From assembly GCF_040219335.1 (NCBI RefSeq), contig NZ_JAVJSQ010000045.1, positions 1-40,241 of the forward strand: 40,241 nucleotides of DNA, read 5' to 3'. Below are positions 18,273 through 27,400 of this stretch, one piece after another. A program made the position numbers and the translations under genes. Every line of letters starts with the position of its first letter. Position 1 is the stretch's first letter. The notes under the pieces are model-generated. The model ran no database searches. It was not told the DNA's origin and saw only the letters and a list, made by a program, of their open reading frames with translations. Origin of the DNA: Gimesia sp. GTDB taxonomy: Bacteria > Planctomycetota > Planctomycetia > Planctomycetales > Planctomycetaceae.

Positions 18273-21200
18273 TTAGCGTCTGCTGAATTTGCGTCGGACG
18301 AGGAAGAGTAATATCCCCAGAACCAGGACCGCGTTCACAGAGATGACGGCCGGTAACAGCCATTCGATGCGGTCCGGTCTGGCGAACCCTTTGGCGTCGC
18401 GAAGTTGTTGGGCGGCCAGGTGCTCGGCCTGGTGAAATTGAGCGTATTCCTCTCTGCTGAGCTCTTGATCCCGATTCAGGTCGCTCTGAGCAAAGTGCTG
18501 TTTGGCCTGCGTGAAGCGGATTTCATAATCGCGTGATTTCACAACGTTACTGGCGTCCGGTTTGTCTTCCGAGAAAATTTCCTCGAAGCTGATCGTTTTA
18601 TTCTGGTCGGCGTCGATGACCGTGAAATACTTGTCAGCTGGAATTTGTGTCGGATCGTAACGGAATTCAATTTCGTCCAAATCCAGGAAGCTGCTCTGAT
18701 TGCGATCGAACCGTTGGAACTGTTCCCAGGCCAGGCCGATCAGCAGGGGCGATGGTTCATCGTAGAATTCTTCCCAGGAAAGCTGTCCGTCGTGATCGGC
18801 ATCCTCTCGACCATAGACGCGCATGGTGACGTAGCAGCAGCCCATCGGTGAGAAGCGAAACTCTGCCAGCGAGAAGTGTCCGTCGCCGTCAGAGTCAAAG
18901 GCCGCCATCCCCTGGGGGATCCGTCCCGGAGTGGCGCCGTTCGAATTGACCTTCGCCAGTTCTTTTACATCCAGCAGTCCATCCAGATTCGTATCGTGAC
19001 GCTGGAAGAATTTCAGTTCATCAATGTTGGCGAGGGGGGATTTAGCCAGTTCCCGGTAAGTCAGCTGCTGGTTCTGGTCTTCGTCCAGCTCCCGGAACAT
19101 CGTGAACACTTCCTGCACCGGTTTACGAATGGAACGAATATACTCGTTGACTGACAGACGCTGGTCGCCGTCCTTGTCTGAGGAGGTGATATAGGAGTGA
19201 TACATCACACAGCCGTTCGGGGTGCGGAGCGGAGCAGAAGACGTGTGTTGCATGCCGTAGGCAATTTGTATCAGACGATCCGCTTCTTTACGGGAGACCC
19301 TGCCATCCTGGTTGGCATCCCAGTGTTTGAATTCCACCCGGGAAAGGGGGGGCAGTTGCTGTTCGAGTTCCGAGTCGGGCCATTCCCAGTAGGTGAGCTG
19401 ACCGTCGGTGCTGGAATCAGCGGCTTTGAAGATTTTCTGCCAGGTTTTCTGGGCTGCGTTAGCCAGTTCGGCGACGGGATCCGGGACAGGACCTCTTTCT
19501 TCTACGGGCAGCAGATCGGGCAGGGCACGGTACTCATCTTGGGAAAGCTTGCCGTCGTGGTTAAAGTCAACCAGGTGGAAATCCCGGCGGGCAGCCGGCC
19601 GGGTGGCTTTCCCAATTTTGGCGAGATACTCGGTTTCTGAAAGGTGGCTGTCCTGGTCCAGGTCATTCAGGGTGAAGGCGGCCTGGGGGTTCATTTTGGA
19701 ATAGTCGACCTGAAACTCGAACTCATCCAGGTTCAGGATTCCACTCTGATCTCGGTCGTAGCGTCGGAACAGTTCCCAGGCGATACCAATCAGTTGGGGC
19801 GACGGTTCCGCATAGAACTCGTCCCAGGAGAGTTGCGCATCATTGTTCTGATCTTTACGATCAAATACCCGCAGGGTGATGTAGCTCGCGCCAATCGGAG
19901 CCAGACGGAACTCCCGCAGCGAGAGCTTGTTGTCTTTGTCGTCATCGAATGCCGCCATTCCCTGCGGCAGCCGGTCTTTGGTGGAGTTGTTGGAATTATG
20001 AGTGCCCAGTTCGTCCCGACTCAGGAACCCGTCCAGATCTTTATCCCGGGCGAGAAACAGGTTGAATTCATCAATGTTCGTCGAGGAAGCTGTCGCGAGT
20101 TCCTGGTATGTCAGGAGTTCATCGTGGTCGGCATCCATGTTTTGAAAGTTCTGCAGGACCTTTTCCGCGGGAAGCCTGATGGAGGGCAGGTACTCTGCTT
20201 TGGAGAGGCGATGGTCGCCGTTTTTATCGGTCCGTTCAATGTAAAAACGATAGAGCACCAAACCGTTGGCAGCGCGGAGCGGGAAACCATCCACGTGTCT
20301 GATCCCGTAAGCCACGTCGATCATCAGTGCGGCTTCTTCGGGAGAGACGGTTCCATTTCGATTCGTATCCCAATTCTGAAATTTAACTTCTGCCAGTGGC
20401 GGGAGCTGTTGTTTCAAAGCGGCACGTGGCCATTCAGTAGGAGACAATCGGCCATCGCTATTCACGTCGGCCCTGGATTGAATCGAACGCCAGGTCAGGT
20501 GGGCACCCTGGGCAAGCTCCGCGAACGGATCGGGAACGCTGCCACGATCCCGCCCGGGAAACAGGCTGGGGAGAGCCTGATACTCTGCAAGTGAAAGCGT
20601 ACCGTTGCCGTCAAAATCAACGACGTGGAAATTCCGCTTCGCCAGCTCGGGTTTCAGACCGGCCACCAGCGGCAGGTGTTCCTCCCAGGTCAACTGGTCA
20701 TCGCCGTTTTTATCATACGCGGAGAACGCGAACTCGGGTTTGATCTTTGATGTGTCGATCGCAAACTCATATTCATTCAGTTCCAGCATGCCATTCTGGT
20801 TCCGGTCGAATCGCCGGAAGAGTTCCCAGACCAGGCCGATGAGCTGCGGCGCGGGTTCCGTGTAGAACTCCTCCCAGGAAAGCCGGGCGTCATGGTCCAG
20901 ATCTTTCTGAGTGTACATTCGCAGGGTGACATAAAAGCAGCCAATGGGGGCCAGTCGGAATTCACTCATCGAGAACTTGCCGTCACCGTCGACATCGAAG
21001 GCGGGGAACGCATGATTCAACCGCGCCGCGGAAGCGCTGTTCAAACCGATTTTCAAGAGTTCTTCCCGGCTTAAAAAACCATCCAGGTCGGTGTCGCTTC
21101 TGAGGAAGAAGGCGACTTCATCGATGTAGGATGTAGTTGATTTTGTCAGTTCGGGAATTGAGAGATAGTCGCTCTGATCGGCATCCAGTTCCTTGAAGAG

Positions 21201-21923
21201 CGCCAGCACTTTTTCTTCCGGCCAGCGAATGGAGGGGATGTATTCTTCTTTAGAGATGCGGCTGTCGTTGTTTTTGTCGGTACGGGTCAGGTAAGAACGG
21301 TAAATGACCCAGCCGTTCTCGGCTCGCAGTTGGGAGCCGTCGGTGTGCTTCATACCGTAGGCAATGTCGAGCAGCAGGTCTGCTTCACTGGAGGTGACCA
21401 GCCCATTCTGGTCTCTATCCCAGATCGAGAATTTAAGCGCGGCCAGTGGCGGGAGCTGTTGTTTGAGTGCCCCGGTTGGCCATTCTTTCTTTGAGAGCTG
21501 TCCATCCCCGTTGGCATCGGCGGCTTGCTGAATTGCGGCCCATTTGCGTTTTGCTTCGGCCACGAACGGAGCCACGGGATCGGGGACTGCGGCCCGTTCG
21601 CCTGGTGGCGTGACGCCGGTCACGGTCTGGAATTCTTCCAGCGAGAGCAGTTCATTGTGATCGAAGTCGCTTACAGTGAATGCCTGCCCGGCCTGTTCCG
21701 GTTTCAGTTGGGGCATCCCGGCTGTGAATTCGTCCCGGGTTAAGTAACCGTCACCGCTGGTATCGATATTTTCATACCGTTCCTCTGGTGTAGCAGCCTG
21801 AGCCTGGAGAGCGACGCTGGGCAGCACCAGTAACAGAACAGCAAGAAATCGACAGCGGTTCAAGCGGAACGAGGCCGGTTCGTTTGCTGGCCGGGTGCTC
21901 TGTGGTTTTAATAATAAAGTCAC
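18273..21923 (-). CDS. Membrane-anchored protein with 32 EF-hand calcium loops in three tandem repeats
   Basis: 1216 aa with a GTG start preceded by AAGGTGAG. A signal peptide occupies residues ~20-44 (hydrophobic run, then LQAQA-AT). I count 32 EF-hand loops of the DxDxDGxLxxxEF type (for example DANGDGQLSKKEW, DVDGDGKFSMSEF, DSDGDGHFSLAEF). They are arranged as three ~350-residue units of ten loops each plus a final pair. Each unit carries a shared linker (V/F)PDP(V/F)A followed by a Trp helix, and repeats the order EW, EA, EY, EL, EL, EF, EF, E(Y/F/I). A single C-terminal TM helix (AVISVNAVLVLGILLFLV) is followed by RRKFSRR, so the calcium-binding array faces outside the cytoplasm. It lies 72 bp after the pseudopilin stop and is probably in the same operon. 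Likely a calcium-dependent scaffold or buffer at the envelope; no enzyme domain is seen. Confidence 0.93.
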   Translation of the reverse strand: MTLLLKPQSTRPANEPASFRLNRCRFLAVLLLVLPSVALQAQAATPEERYENIDTSGDGYLTRDEFTAGMPQLKPEQAGQAFTVSDFDHNELLSLEEFQTVTGVTPPGERAAVPDPVAPFVAEAKRKWAAIQQAADANGDGQLSKKEWPTGALKQQLPPLAALKFSIWDRDQNGLVTSSEADLLLDIAYGMKHTDGSQLRAENGWVIYRSYLTRTDKNNDSRISKEEYIPSIRWPEEKVLALFKELDADQSDYLSIPELTKSTTSYIDEVAFFLRSDTDLDGFLSREELLKIGLNSASAARLNHAFPAFDVDGDGKFSMSEFRLAPIGCFYVTLRMYTQKDLDHDARLSWEEFYTEPAPQLIGLVWELFRRFDRNQNGMLELNEYEFAIDTSKIKPEFAFSAYDKNGDDQLTWEEHLPLVAGLKPELAKRNFHVVDFDGNGTLSLAEYQALPSLFPGRDRGSVPDPFAELAQGAHLTWRSIQSRADVNSDGRLSPTEWPRAALKQQLPPLAEVKFQNWDTNRNGTVSPEEAALMIDVAYGIRHVDGFPLRAANGLVLYRFYIERTDKNGDHRLSKAEYLPSIRLPAEKVLQNFQNMDADHDELLTYQELATASSTNIDEFNLFLARDKDLDGFLSRDELGTHNSNNSTKDRLPQGMAAFDDDKDNKLSLREFRLAPIGASYITLRVFDRKDQNNDAQLSWDEFYAEPSPQLIGIAWELFRRYDRDQSGILNLDEFEFQVDYSKMNPQAAFTLNDLDQDSHLSETEYLAKIGKATRPAARRDFHLVDFNHDGKLSQDEYRALPDLLPVEERGPVPDPVAELANAAQKTWQKIFKAADSSTDGQLTYWEWPDSELEQQLPPLSRVEFKHWDANQDGRVSRKEADRLIQIAYGMQHTSSAPLRTPNGCVMYHSYITSSDKDGDQRLSVNEYIRSIRKPVQEVFTMFRELDEDQNQQLTYRELAKSPLANIDELKFFQRHDTNLDGLLDVKELAKVNSNGATPGRIPQGMAAFDSDGDGHFSLAEFRFSPMGCCYVTMRVYGREDADHDGQLSWEEFYDEPSPLLIGLAWEQFQRFDRNQSSFLDLDEIEFRYDPTQIPADKYFTVIDADQNKTISFEEIFSEDKPDASNVVKSRDYEIRFTQAKQHFAQSDLNRDQELSREEYAQFHQAEHLAAQQLRDAKGFARPDRIEWLLPAVISVNAVLVLGILLFLVRRKFSRR
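18420..21790 (-). repeat. Triplicated ~1050-bp unit encoding ten EF-hands each
   Basis: The linker sequence that encodes PDP(V/F)A recurs near 21575, 20525 and 19474, a period of about 1050 bp (350 codons). Loop order within units is conserved, while the DNA has diverged. Loops 1-2 match loops 11-12, 21-22 and 31-32, so the array reads as three complete units plus a terminal half-pair. Confidence 0.9.
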
Positions 21924-21995
21924 TCACTCACCTTTTTTCATCTTGGCTGCCGGGTGGTTGCGAAGCTGATCATCACAGGAAGCATCCTCTGGCTG

Positions 21996-23060
21996 TTACT
22001 GCTCGAGCAGAGTACCCGCTAAGGACTGTCCCTGGGGGCTGGCCAGGGCCGCATAGACTTTGCCGTCAATTTTTTCAGACAAGAAAGAAAAGTGTCCGTC
22101 GCAGTAGCCCGCATTCACGCCGCCGGTGTGCAGGGAATTAGGAAAGGGGGCTCTGCCTTCGGGCTGTTCAAGCCCGGCATTGATGGCTGCGGAACCGGAG
22201 TTCGCGAGGTTGTAATCCACATTGCCTGCGGTGCAGCGACCATTGACACAGGGATCGCCGATGTAGAAGCTGGTCAGGAACGGACTGGGGGATGACCAGT
22301 TGGCCGTCCAGGCTTTGGGATCGTAGCCGGTCCGAATATTTTCGGAGATCATCAGCGTATTCGAAGCACCATCGGTGATGCCTGCCATGGTGTAATGACG
22401 ATCGGCGCGGACCTCTCCTTTCCAGGTTTCGTTATAAAACAGCCCCATGTAAAAGTACAGGTCGCGGTCTGAGGGAGCTCCGTCGTCTTCAGTTGAGGAA
22501 TGGCAGATCACGCCGTTACCGTTCAGGTCGAGCCTTCTGCCACGGGCATCGACGGGACAGTTATGCACGCTTCCAATCTGGGCGGTGAATCCAATTCCGC
22601 CATTCAGGACATAGGAGAGGTTTCCTTTCCCCGGGATCACGCTGTGATCGGAGGGGCAGGTCAGGACGGCGATGTGTTGCCCCGCCAGAGGAATGTTGGC
22701 TGGATCTTTGCAGGACAGATCGAAGTCCCACTGGTTGTAGATATTTGCCTGGTCCAGATAGGGGAGGATATCGACAATCCAGCTGCGATACTGACCGAAG
22801 GTAGCGGGAGTACCGTCCCCGAAGTAGCCACAGGCGGGGAACCGCTGGGCGGTATCGGTATTCTGCAGCAGGGCGATGCCCAGGTTTCGCATGCGGTTGA
22901 GGCATTGTGCCTGTCGGGCCGAGTTCCGGGCGGTCTGGATTGCCGGCAGGGTCAGTCCGATCAGCAGACTGATGACCGCGGTGGCGACCAGCAGTTCGAC
23001 GATCGTATATCCGGCATTTGTGGGAACGACCGACTTAGATTGCATTCGTTTATAGTTCAT
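21996..23060 (-). CDS. DUF1559-type pseudopilin (second copy, diverged)
   Basis: 354 aa from ATG 23060, which overlaps the stop of the upstream gene by 11 nt; a GTG at 23066 and an ATG at 23045 are alternatives. A 17-residue leader ends in Gly, followed by YTIVELLVATAVISLLIGL, a prepilin cleavage site with Tyr instead of Phe at +1 and the conserved Glu5. Downstream are DUF1559 marks: AIQTARNSARQAQCLNRMRNLGIAL, GITDGASNTLMISE and a C-terminal SLHTGGVNAGYCDGHFSFLSE block. It differs clearly from the pseudopilin at 16569 and belongs to a tight operon with a 4-TM protein and a GYF_2 mini-protein, so it is probably a dedicated minor pseudopilin of that set. Confidence 0.92.
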   Translation of the reverse strand: MNYKRMQSKSVVPTNAGYTIVELLVATAVISLLIGLTLPAIQTARNSARQAQCLNRMRNLGIALLQNTDTAQRFPACGYFGDGTPATFGQYRSWIVDILPYLDQANIYNQWDFDLSCKDPANIPLAGQHIAVLTCPSDHSVIPGKGNLSYVLNGGIGFTAQIGSVHNCPVDARGRRLDLNGNGVICHSSTEDDGAPSDRDLYFYMGLFYNETWKGEVRADRHYTMAGITDGASNTLMISENIRTGYDPKAWTANWSSPSPFLTSFYIGDPCVNGRCTAGNVDYNLANSGSAAINAGLEQPEGRAPFPNSLHTGGVNAGYCDGHFSFLSEKIDGKVYAALASPQGQSLAGTLLEQ

Positions 23061-23982
23061 CAGCACGCGACTCCAGCAGCCAGGCAGCGATATAAGTCAG
23101 GACGGCGACAATAATGACGGCGTCCGCAAAATACATCCAGTAAGAGAAGGCAGAGCACTCTCCGATCAGGGGAAAGATAAGTTTGGCTTCCGCATCTTTT
23201 TGAGAAGGGAAAACCAGGCTCTGCTGTTTGTTCCAGTAGAGCAGGTAGTACGCGACGATACCGGACGCGGCCAGAGCGGTGCCGACTTTGAATGCCCACC
23301 GTAAGAAGGACGTCGAGATAATCAGCAGTAACGGCGAAAGTACGGCGATCGTCAGTAACCCGCCTGCAGTGTAAGCGGCGAACAGCAGTGGGGAGACCGG
23401 CCCGACAAAGGGAATGTTGAATTGTCCCTGACCGAGCCAGTTGACCATGCCTGCGGTCCCCGCACTCAGACAGAAGATGACTGCGATGACCAGCAGTGCC
23501 AGCTTGAATCTGGGGCTGGAAAGGAATGAGAGGGAGACCGCGGGGACGATCTGTCGGGGTGCCTCTTCTTCCTGCTGCTTCGGCGCACGGGCATCGATGC
23601 GTTCAACCGCAGCCCGGACCGTCGTCGACCAGGTTTCGTCCGAGTAGGCACCGGTGTCTGCTTCTTCGTCAGATTCGTCGAGGGGGGAATCTGTCGAATC
23701 GATCTGATCTATTTCGGCGTCGCTGTCTGCGGTCGCTGTTCCAGATACGGAGCCACTGTCAGCGTACTCCGTATTGACGGGAACCGGTGGAATCTTACTG
23801 TTTCTTAACGAGAGCAGCCGTCGCAACCAGCCAGGCTGGTCCGCCTGGGGGGCGGATTCCGCTTCGGTTTCATCCTGGCTCGCCAGAAAGGTATCCAGGT
23901 CCTCTGCGTCGGCAAGTTCAGCGGAGACTTCAGAGTCTGTATCAGCAGTGACCGGATCGGGTTCCGGATCTTTGCGTGCCAT
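23050..23982 (-). CDS. Four-TM membrane protein with long acidic cytoplasmic-type N-terminus
   Basis: 310 aa. I do not recognise a family. Residues 1-~145 are acidic and low in complexity (Asp/Glu/Ser/Ala), with an Arg/Leu patch GWLRRLLSLRNSKIPPVP in the middle. Four hydrophobic segments follow (around FKLALLVIAVIFCLSAGTAG, LLFAAYTAGGLLTIAVLSPL, FKVGTALAASGIVAYYLLYW and YWMYFADAVIIVAVLTYIAA). It starts 3 nt after the GYF_2 gene and its end overlaps the pseudopilin start, so translation is probably coupled. Position suggests a membrane partner of the pseudopilin and EF-hand protein, with the acidic tail as a binding site for the small GYF-domain protein. This is inference. Confidence 0.85.
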   Translation of the reverse strand: MARKDPEPDPVTADTDSEVSAELADAEDLDTFLASQDETEAESAPQADQPGWLRRLLSLRNSKIPPVPVNTEYADSGSVSGTATADSDAEIDQIDSTDSPLDESDEEADTGAYSDETWSTTVRAAVERIDARAPKQQEEEAPRQIVPAVSLSFLSSPRFKLALLVIAVIFCLSAGTAGMVNWLGQGQFNIPFVGPVSPLLFAAYTAGGLLTIAVLSPLLLIISTSFLRWAFKVGTALAASGIVAYYLLYWNKQQSLVFPSQKDAEAKLIFPLIGECSAFSYWMYFADAVIIVAVLTYIAAWLLESRADEL

Positions 23983-23985
23983 GTA

Positions 23986-24150
23986 TTACAGACCCACGAC
24001 CGAGTCTGCCCGCTGCCAGTCGTCCAGATAATGTGGACGGACCTGGGTGTCCGGAGAGAGTTTTTCCTCGCGGATCATGTCGACCAGTTCCCGAAACGTG
24101 TAGGGGCCCTGTTCTTCCGCGTCCCGTATGCAAAACCATTCGATTGTCAT
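23986..24150 (-). CDS. 54-aa GYF_2-domain mini-protein
   Basis: A short gene from ATG 24150 to TAA 23986-23988. The protein opens MTIEWFCIRDAEEQGPYTF and continues with RELVDMI, LSPDTQVRP and DDWQRADSV. This is a near-complete GYF_2 (DUF4339) domain: W-F...G-P-Y/F-T...L...G/E-x-(I/L)-x-P-x-T-x-V-x...W. GYF-type domains bind proline-rich or linear peptide segments. It is the first gene of the operon and stops 3 nt before the 4-TM protein, whose N-terminus contains a SKIPPVP stretch that could be its ligand. No strong ribosome site is visible before this ATG. Confidence 0.8.
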   Translation of the reverse strand: MTIEWFCIRDAEEQGPYTFRELVDMIREEKLSPDTQVRPHYLDDWQRADSVVGL

Positions 24151-24232
24151 AAGTCTTCAAACACAGTCTGAGTCATTCAGATCTGTTCAAGCAGGGAGTT
24201 ATGTAGATGATCGCGTTGTAACACATGGTCAG

Positions 24233-24260
24233 TGTATATTGGGAAGTGTGCAATAGTTAA
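24233..24260 (-). promoter_or_regulatory. Candidate housekeeping promoter of the GYF_2/pseudopilin/EF-hand operon
   Basis: On the minus strand TTAACT (24260-24255) and TATACA (24238-24233) are separated by 16 bp, which would place the start of transcription near 24226, about 76 nt before the GYF_2 ATG. The surrounding AT-rich stretch is the only one in this gap. Sequence resemblance only. Confidence 0.35.
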
Positions 24261-24273
24261 TCAAATTTAGACA

Positions 24274-24315
24274 GAAAAATTAAATAATCTTAAATATTGA
24301 AACAGGCGTGTTTCA
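24274..24315 (-). terminator. Weak terminator downstream of the kinase gene
   Basis: Read on the minus strand, TGAAACA-CGCC-TGTTTCA forms a perfect 7-bp hairpin (24315-24298) followed by an AU-rich tail (ATATTTAAGATTATTTAATT). It is 124 nt after the kinase stop and upstream of the promoter of the next minus-strand operon, a fitting place for the end of the kinase transcript. Confidence 0.35.
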
Positions 24316-24438
24316 GGACTGGAAATGAAAGCGGACTTGAGTCGCTGCAGATGGTGTCAGTGCCTTTAATCAATGCTACCGGAAGGTTATGCGGATTTCC
24401 TGCGACGTTTCCAGGCACAGCGTGCGTAGTCGGTCTAC

Positions 24439-27400
24439 CTATTTCTTAACCCAACTGGCGCCGTTCAATTTGCCATCCGCGTGGTGTGGGCTGGCATCGG
24501 GGATGGTCTCTCCCGTTTCCTGATCGAAGCGATACAGCAGGAGTGTCTGATCGTCGAGGGGCAACTGGTCGGCTGGTGTGAAGGGATTGCTGTAGCGTTC
24601 CGTCTTGGAAACGCGCAGGGCATGCAGGCGGCCTTCGAAGCCATGGGAAGTGCCGGTTTCTTCCGTCGGTGTGCCGCCGATCCATAGTGGTTTCAATAAA
24701 CAGTCTTTGACGATGTTCCTGACCCGTTGATATTTGATGCTCCGCATTTTCTGTGTATTACAGGGGAGACCATTGAGAAAGAGTCGCCAGTTCGAGCCGT
24801 CCCACTGACAGGCCACATGGACGGGGCGACTGGTGGCGACATCGCGACTGGAGGTCGACGAGACAGGAATTTCCTGGGACCGCGGATCCAGCAGCGACCA
24901 GGTCCAGTATTCTCCCTGATTCATATGGTATTTCAGGCTGAGTGATCCCCATTGAAATACACTTTGATGTGTCAGTTTCCTGCTGGGTTCCGGAGAGAGC
25001 CAGGCTTCGATTGTCAATGTGCCGTCAAACTGATCGGGAAGCTTCGATTCGAGCCAGCCGGTACCATCGAACTGGATGCCACGGCTGGTCAGCTTCGGGT
25101 CCACTTCAGGTGCGGTTGACCAGTCTGCTCCCATGATTCTGCCATGATTGTGCATGCCACTCAAATCGTGGAGCAGGTTGCCGCTGCCCTGTTCAAAGCG
25201 GTACAGGGTGACGGTCGATTCATGCTGAGTGAGCAGCGGGGGCGGTTCGAAAGCGGAGTCGTAAATGGTTTCTTCGCTGATGCGCAGCTGGGAGATATTG
25301 CCTTGGAATCCACGGTGCTGTGCATCTTCAATCACAGAGCCGGTACCGATGCGCAGCAGCGAACGGAGGTAGCGCGCTTCCCGGGGGGACTGCTCTTTCC
25401 GCACTTTTTCCGGCACCTGTCCGTCCACAAACACATTAAGTGAAGTGCCATCAAAAACACCGGCGATATGGTGCTGGCCGGGGGGGATCTCCGCTGAGAA
25501 AGCGTGCCAGGTCCAAGAACCTTCGTGGTAGTAGACGTGGACGCGATGATTCCTGAGCACGCAGTACATGGCCCGCAGATGCGAATGCAGGTCATAGATG
25601 ACGGCCGAGGAGAACTGGTCGTTCATACTTTCTGCAGAGATATCAGCCCAGCATTCGATCGTCAGGGGATTAGTGGGACGGCGATAGTCATAGACGGCTT
25701 CGACCGAGTCATCAACTCCGTTGAAGTGCAGGGAGAATCGATCGAGACTTTCCAGTCCCTGCGTAGACAGATTGGGGGTGGCGCAGATCCGGAAACCGGT
25801 TAACGCGTCACGGGTGACCGGCAGCCGCCCTTCGCGGTAAGCGGCGCGACAGGACTCGGGAGAATGAGTTGCCGATCCGCCCCGCAGCATGCGGTGGGTC
25901 CCGGTATGGGGACCCGAGGGATTATTAACCGGGTTCGAGAAGCTTTCTTCATTCGAGAAATAGTCGCGGCACCACTCGGCGACGTTGCCGTGCATGTCGT
26001 ATAAACCGAAGGCATTCGGCTGCAGTTGACCACAGGGCTGAGGCTGTGTGGCACCGGTCCAGGCATAAAGGGCAAGTTGTTCTTTATCAGCCGGGTACCA
26101 CGGTGTGGTAGTGCCCGCACGACAGGCGTATTCCCATTGTGACTCAGCCGGGAGATCAAAATTGAAGGCGGGATTCTGTCGTGTCAGCCAACTGCAGAAG
26201 TTACGCGCATCAAACCAGCTGAGGTTGGCAACCGGATGATCGTCTCCCAGGACGCCCTTGAGATCACTGGCCCAGGTGATCTGCGGATCAGCCCCGGCTG
26301 CTTTGAAGTCGGTGCCCCCTCGTCCGTCGCGTTCGGCGTCGGTCCGGTAGCGGGCGTGATCGGCAAACTGTCGGAACTGCTTCCGGGTGATTTCAGTGCG
26401 GCTGAAATAGAAGGGGACGGTGATGCGTGCCAGTCGTTGAGGTAAATCTGCCGTCAGCACTTTGTATTTGAGTTCCTGCTGTTGGGTCGAAGCTGCGGTG
26501 TTTTTCAGCGTTTCATCCAGCGTGCCCATCATGAATTCGCCGGGAGGAATCAGTTCGAGATCGATCGACGCGCCGTTGCCCAAAGGAATATTCACTTGCG
26601 AAGGCAACTGGAGATGATCGGCCCAGGCCTGTTGCAGTTCGCGGATTCGCTCGCGCGAATCATTGACCAGCACGGGGTCGGGCTTCTCAACCGGCCATTT
26701 AAATTCGTTGTTTTTCTCAGGACTTTTGTCCGGATCAAATTCTTCCCAGGTTGCGCCCACGATCTTACCATCGCGACCATTGCCACTCAGATCGGGAACG
26801 ACATTCCCGGTATTGGCCTGCATGTGATACAGCAAAAGTGTTGAGTCGTTGGACGTCAGTTCTTTTTCCGGGGTGAAATCGTCCAGGTAGATGGCTCCCT
26901 GGGAGAACCGGCACTGATGCAACACTCCGGCGAAGCAGGCTTTTTTCTCAGCCACGGGACGGCCAATCAGCGCGGGATCGGGGTTGGCACCCAGGTGGAT
27001 GGGAATGGGGGAATGGCGATGCCGGCGACGGACCGGGTAGTTCAATCCCTGTTTCTTGCCATTCACATACATGCCGATACTGATACCGTCATAAACGGCA
27101 GCCAGGTGGACCTTTTTACCACAACCGATCTGATGCGAATACTTATGCGGGGCGTAATAGATGCCGTCGTGAAACAGGAACTCAGGCATGGTTCCGTCTC
27201 TCAGCCGCAGCAGGAAACCGGCCGTCTCCGCATTGGAAACGATTTCCATATTCCGCGGGCGTTCTTCGCAGTCCGGAGTCAGCCAGGCCTCGAAGGTAAT
27301 CGGTTCGCCGCTGTCATAGATAAAGGGGGTTTCGATAAAGTCATCGACCCCGTCGAAGCGGAGCACGAATTCAGTCTGATGCGGTTCAGGCGCAACAGGT

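Noticed and set aside
19644..20594. 316-codon plus-strand frame opposite the EF-hand gene
   Set aside because: Shadow frame produced by the repeated EF-hand coding sequence; its protein shows no domain.
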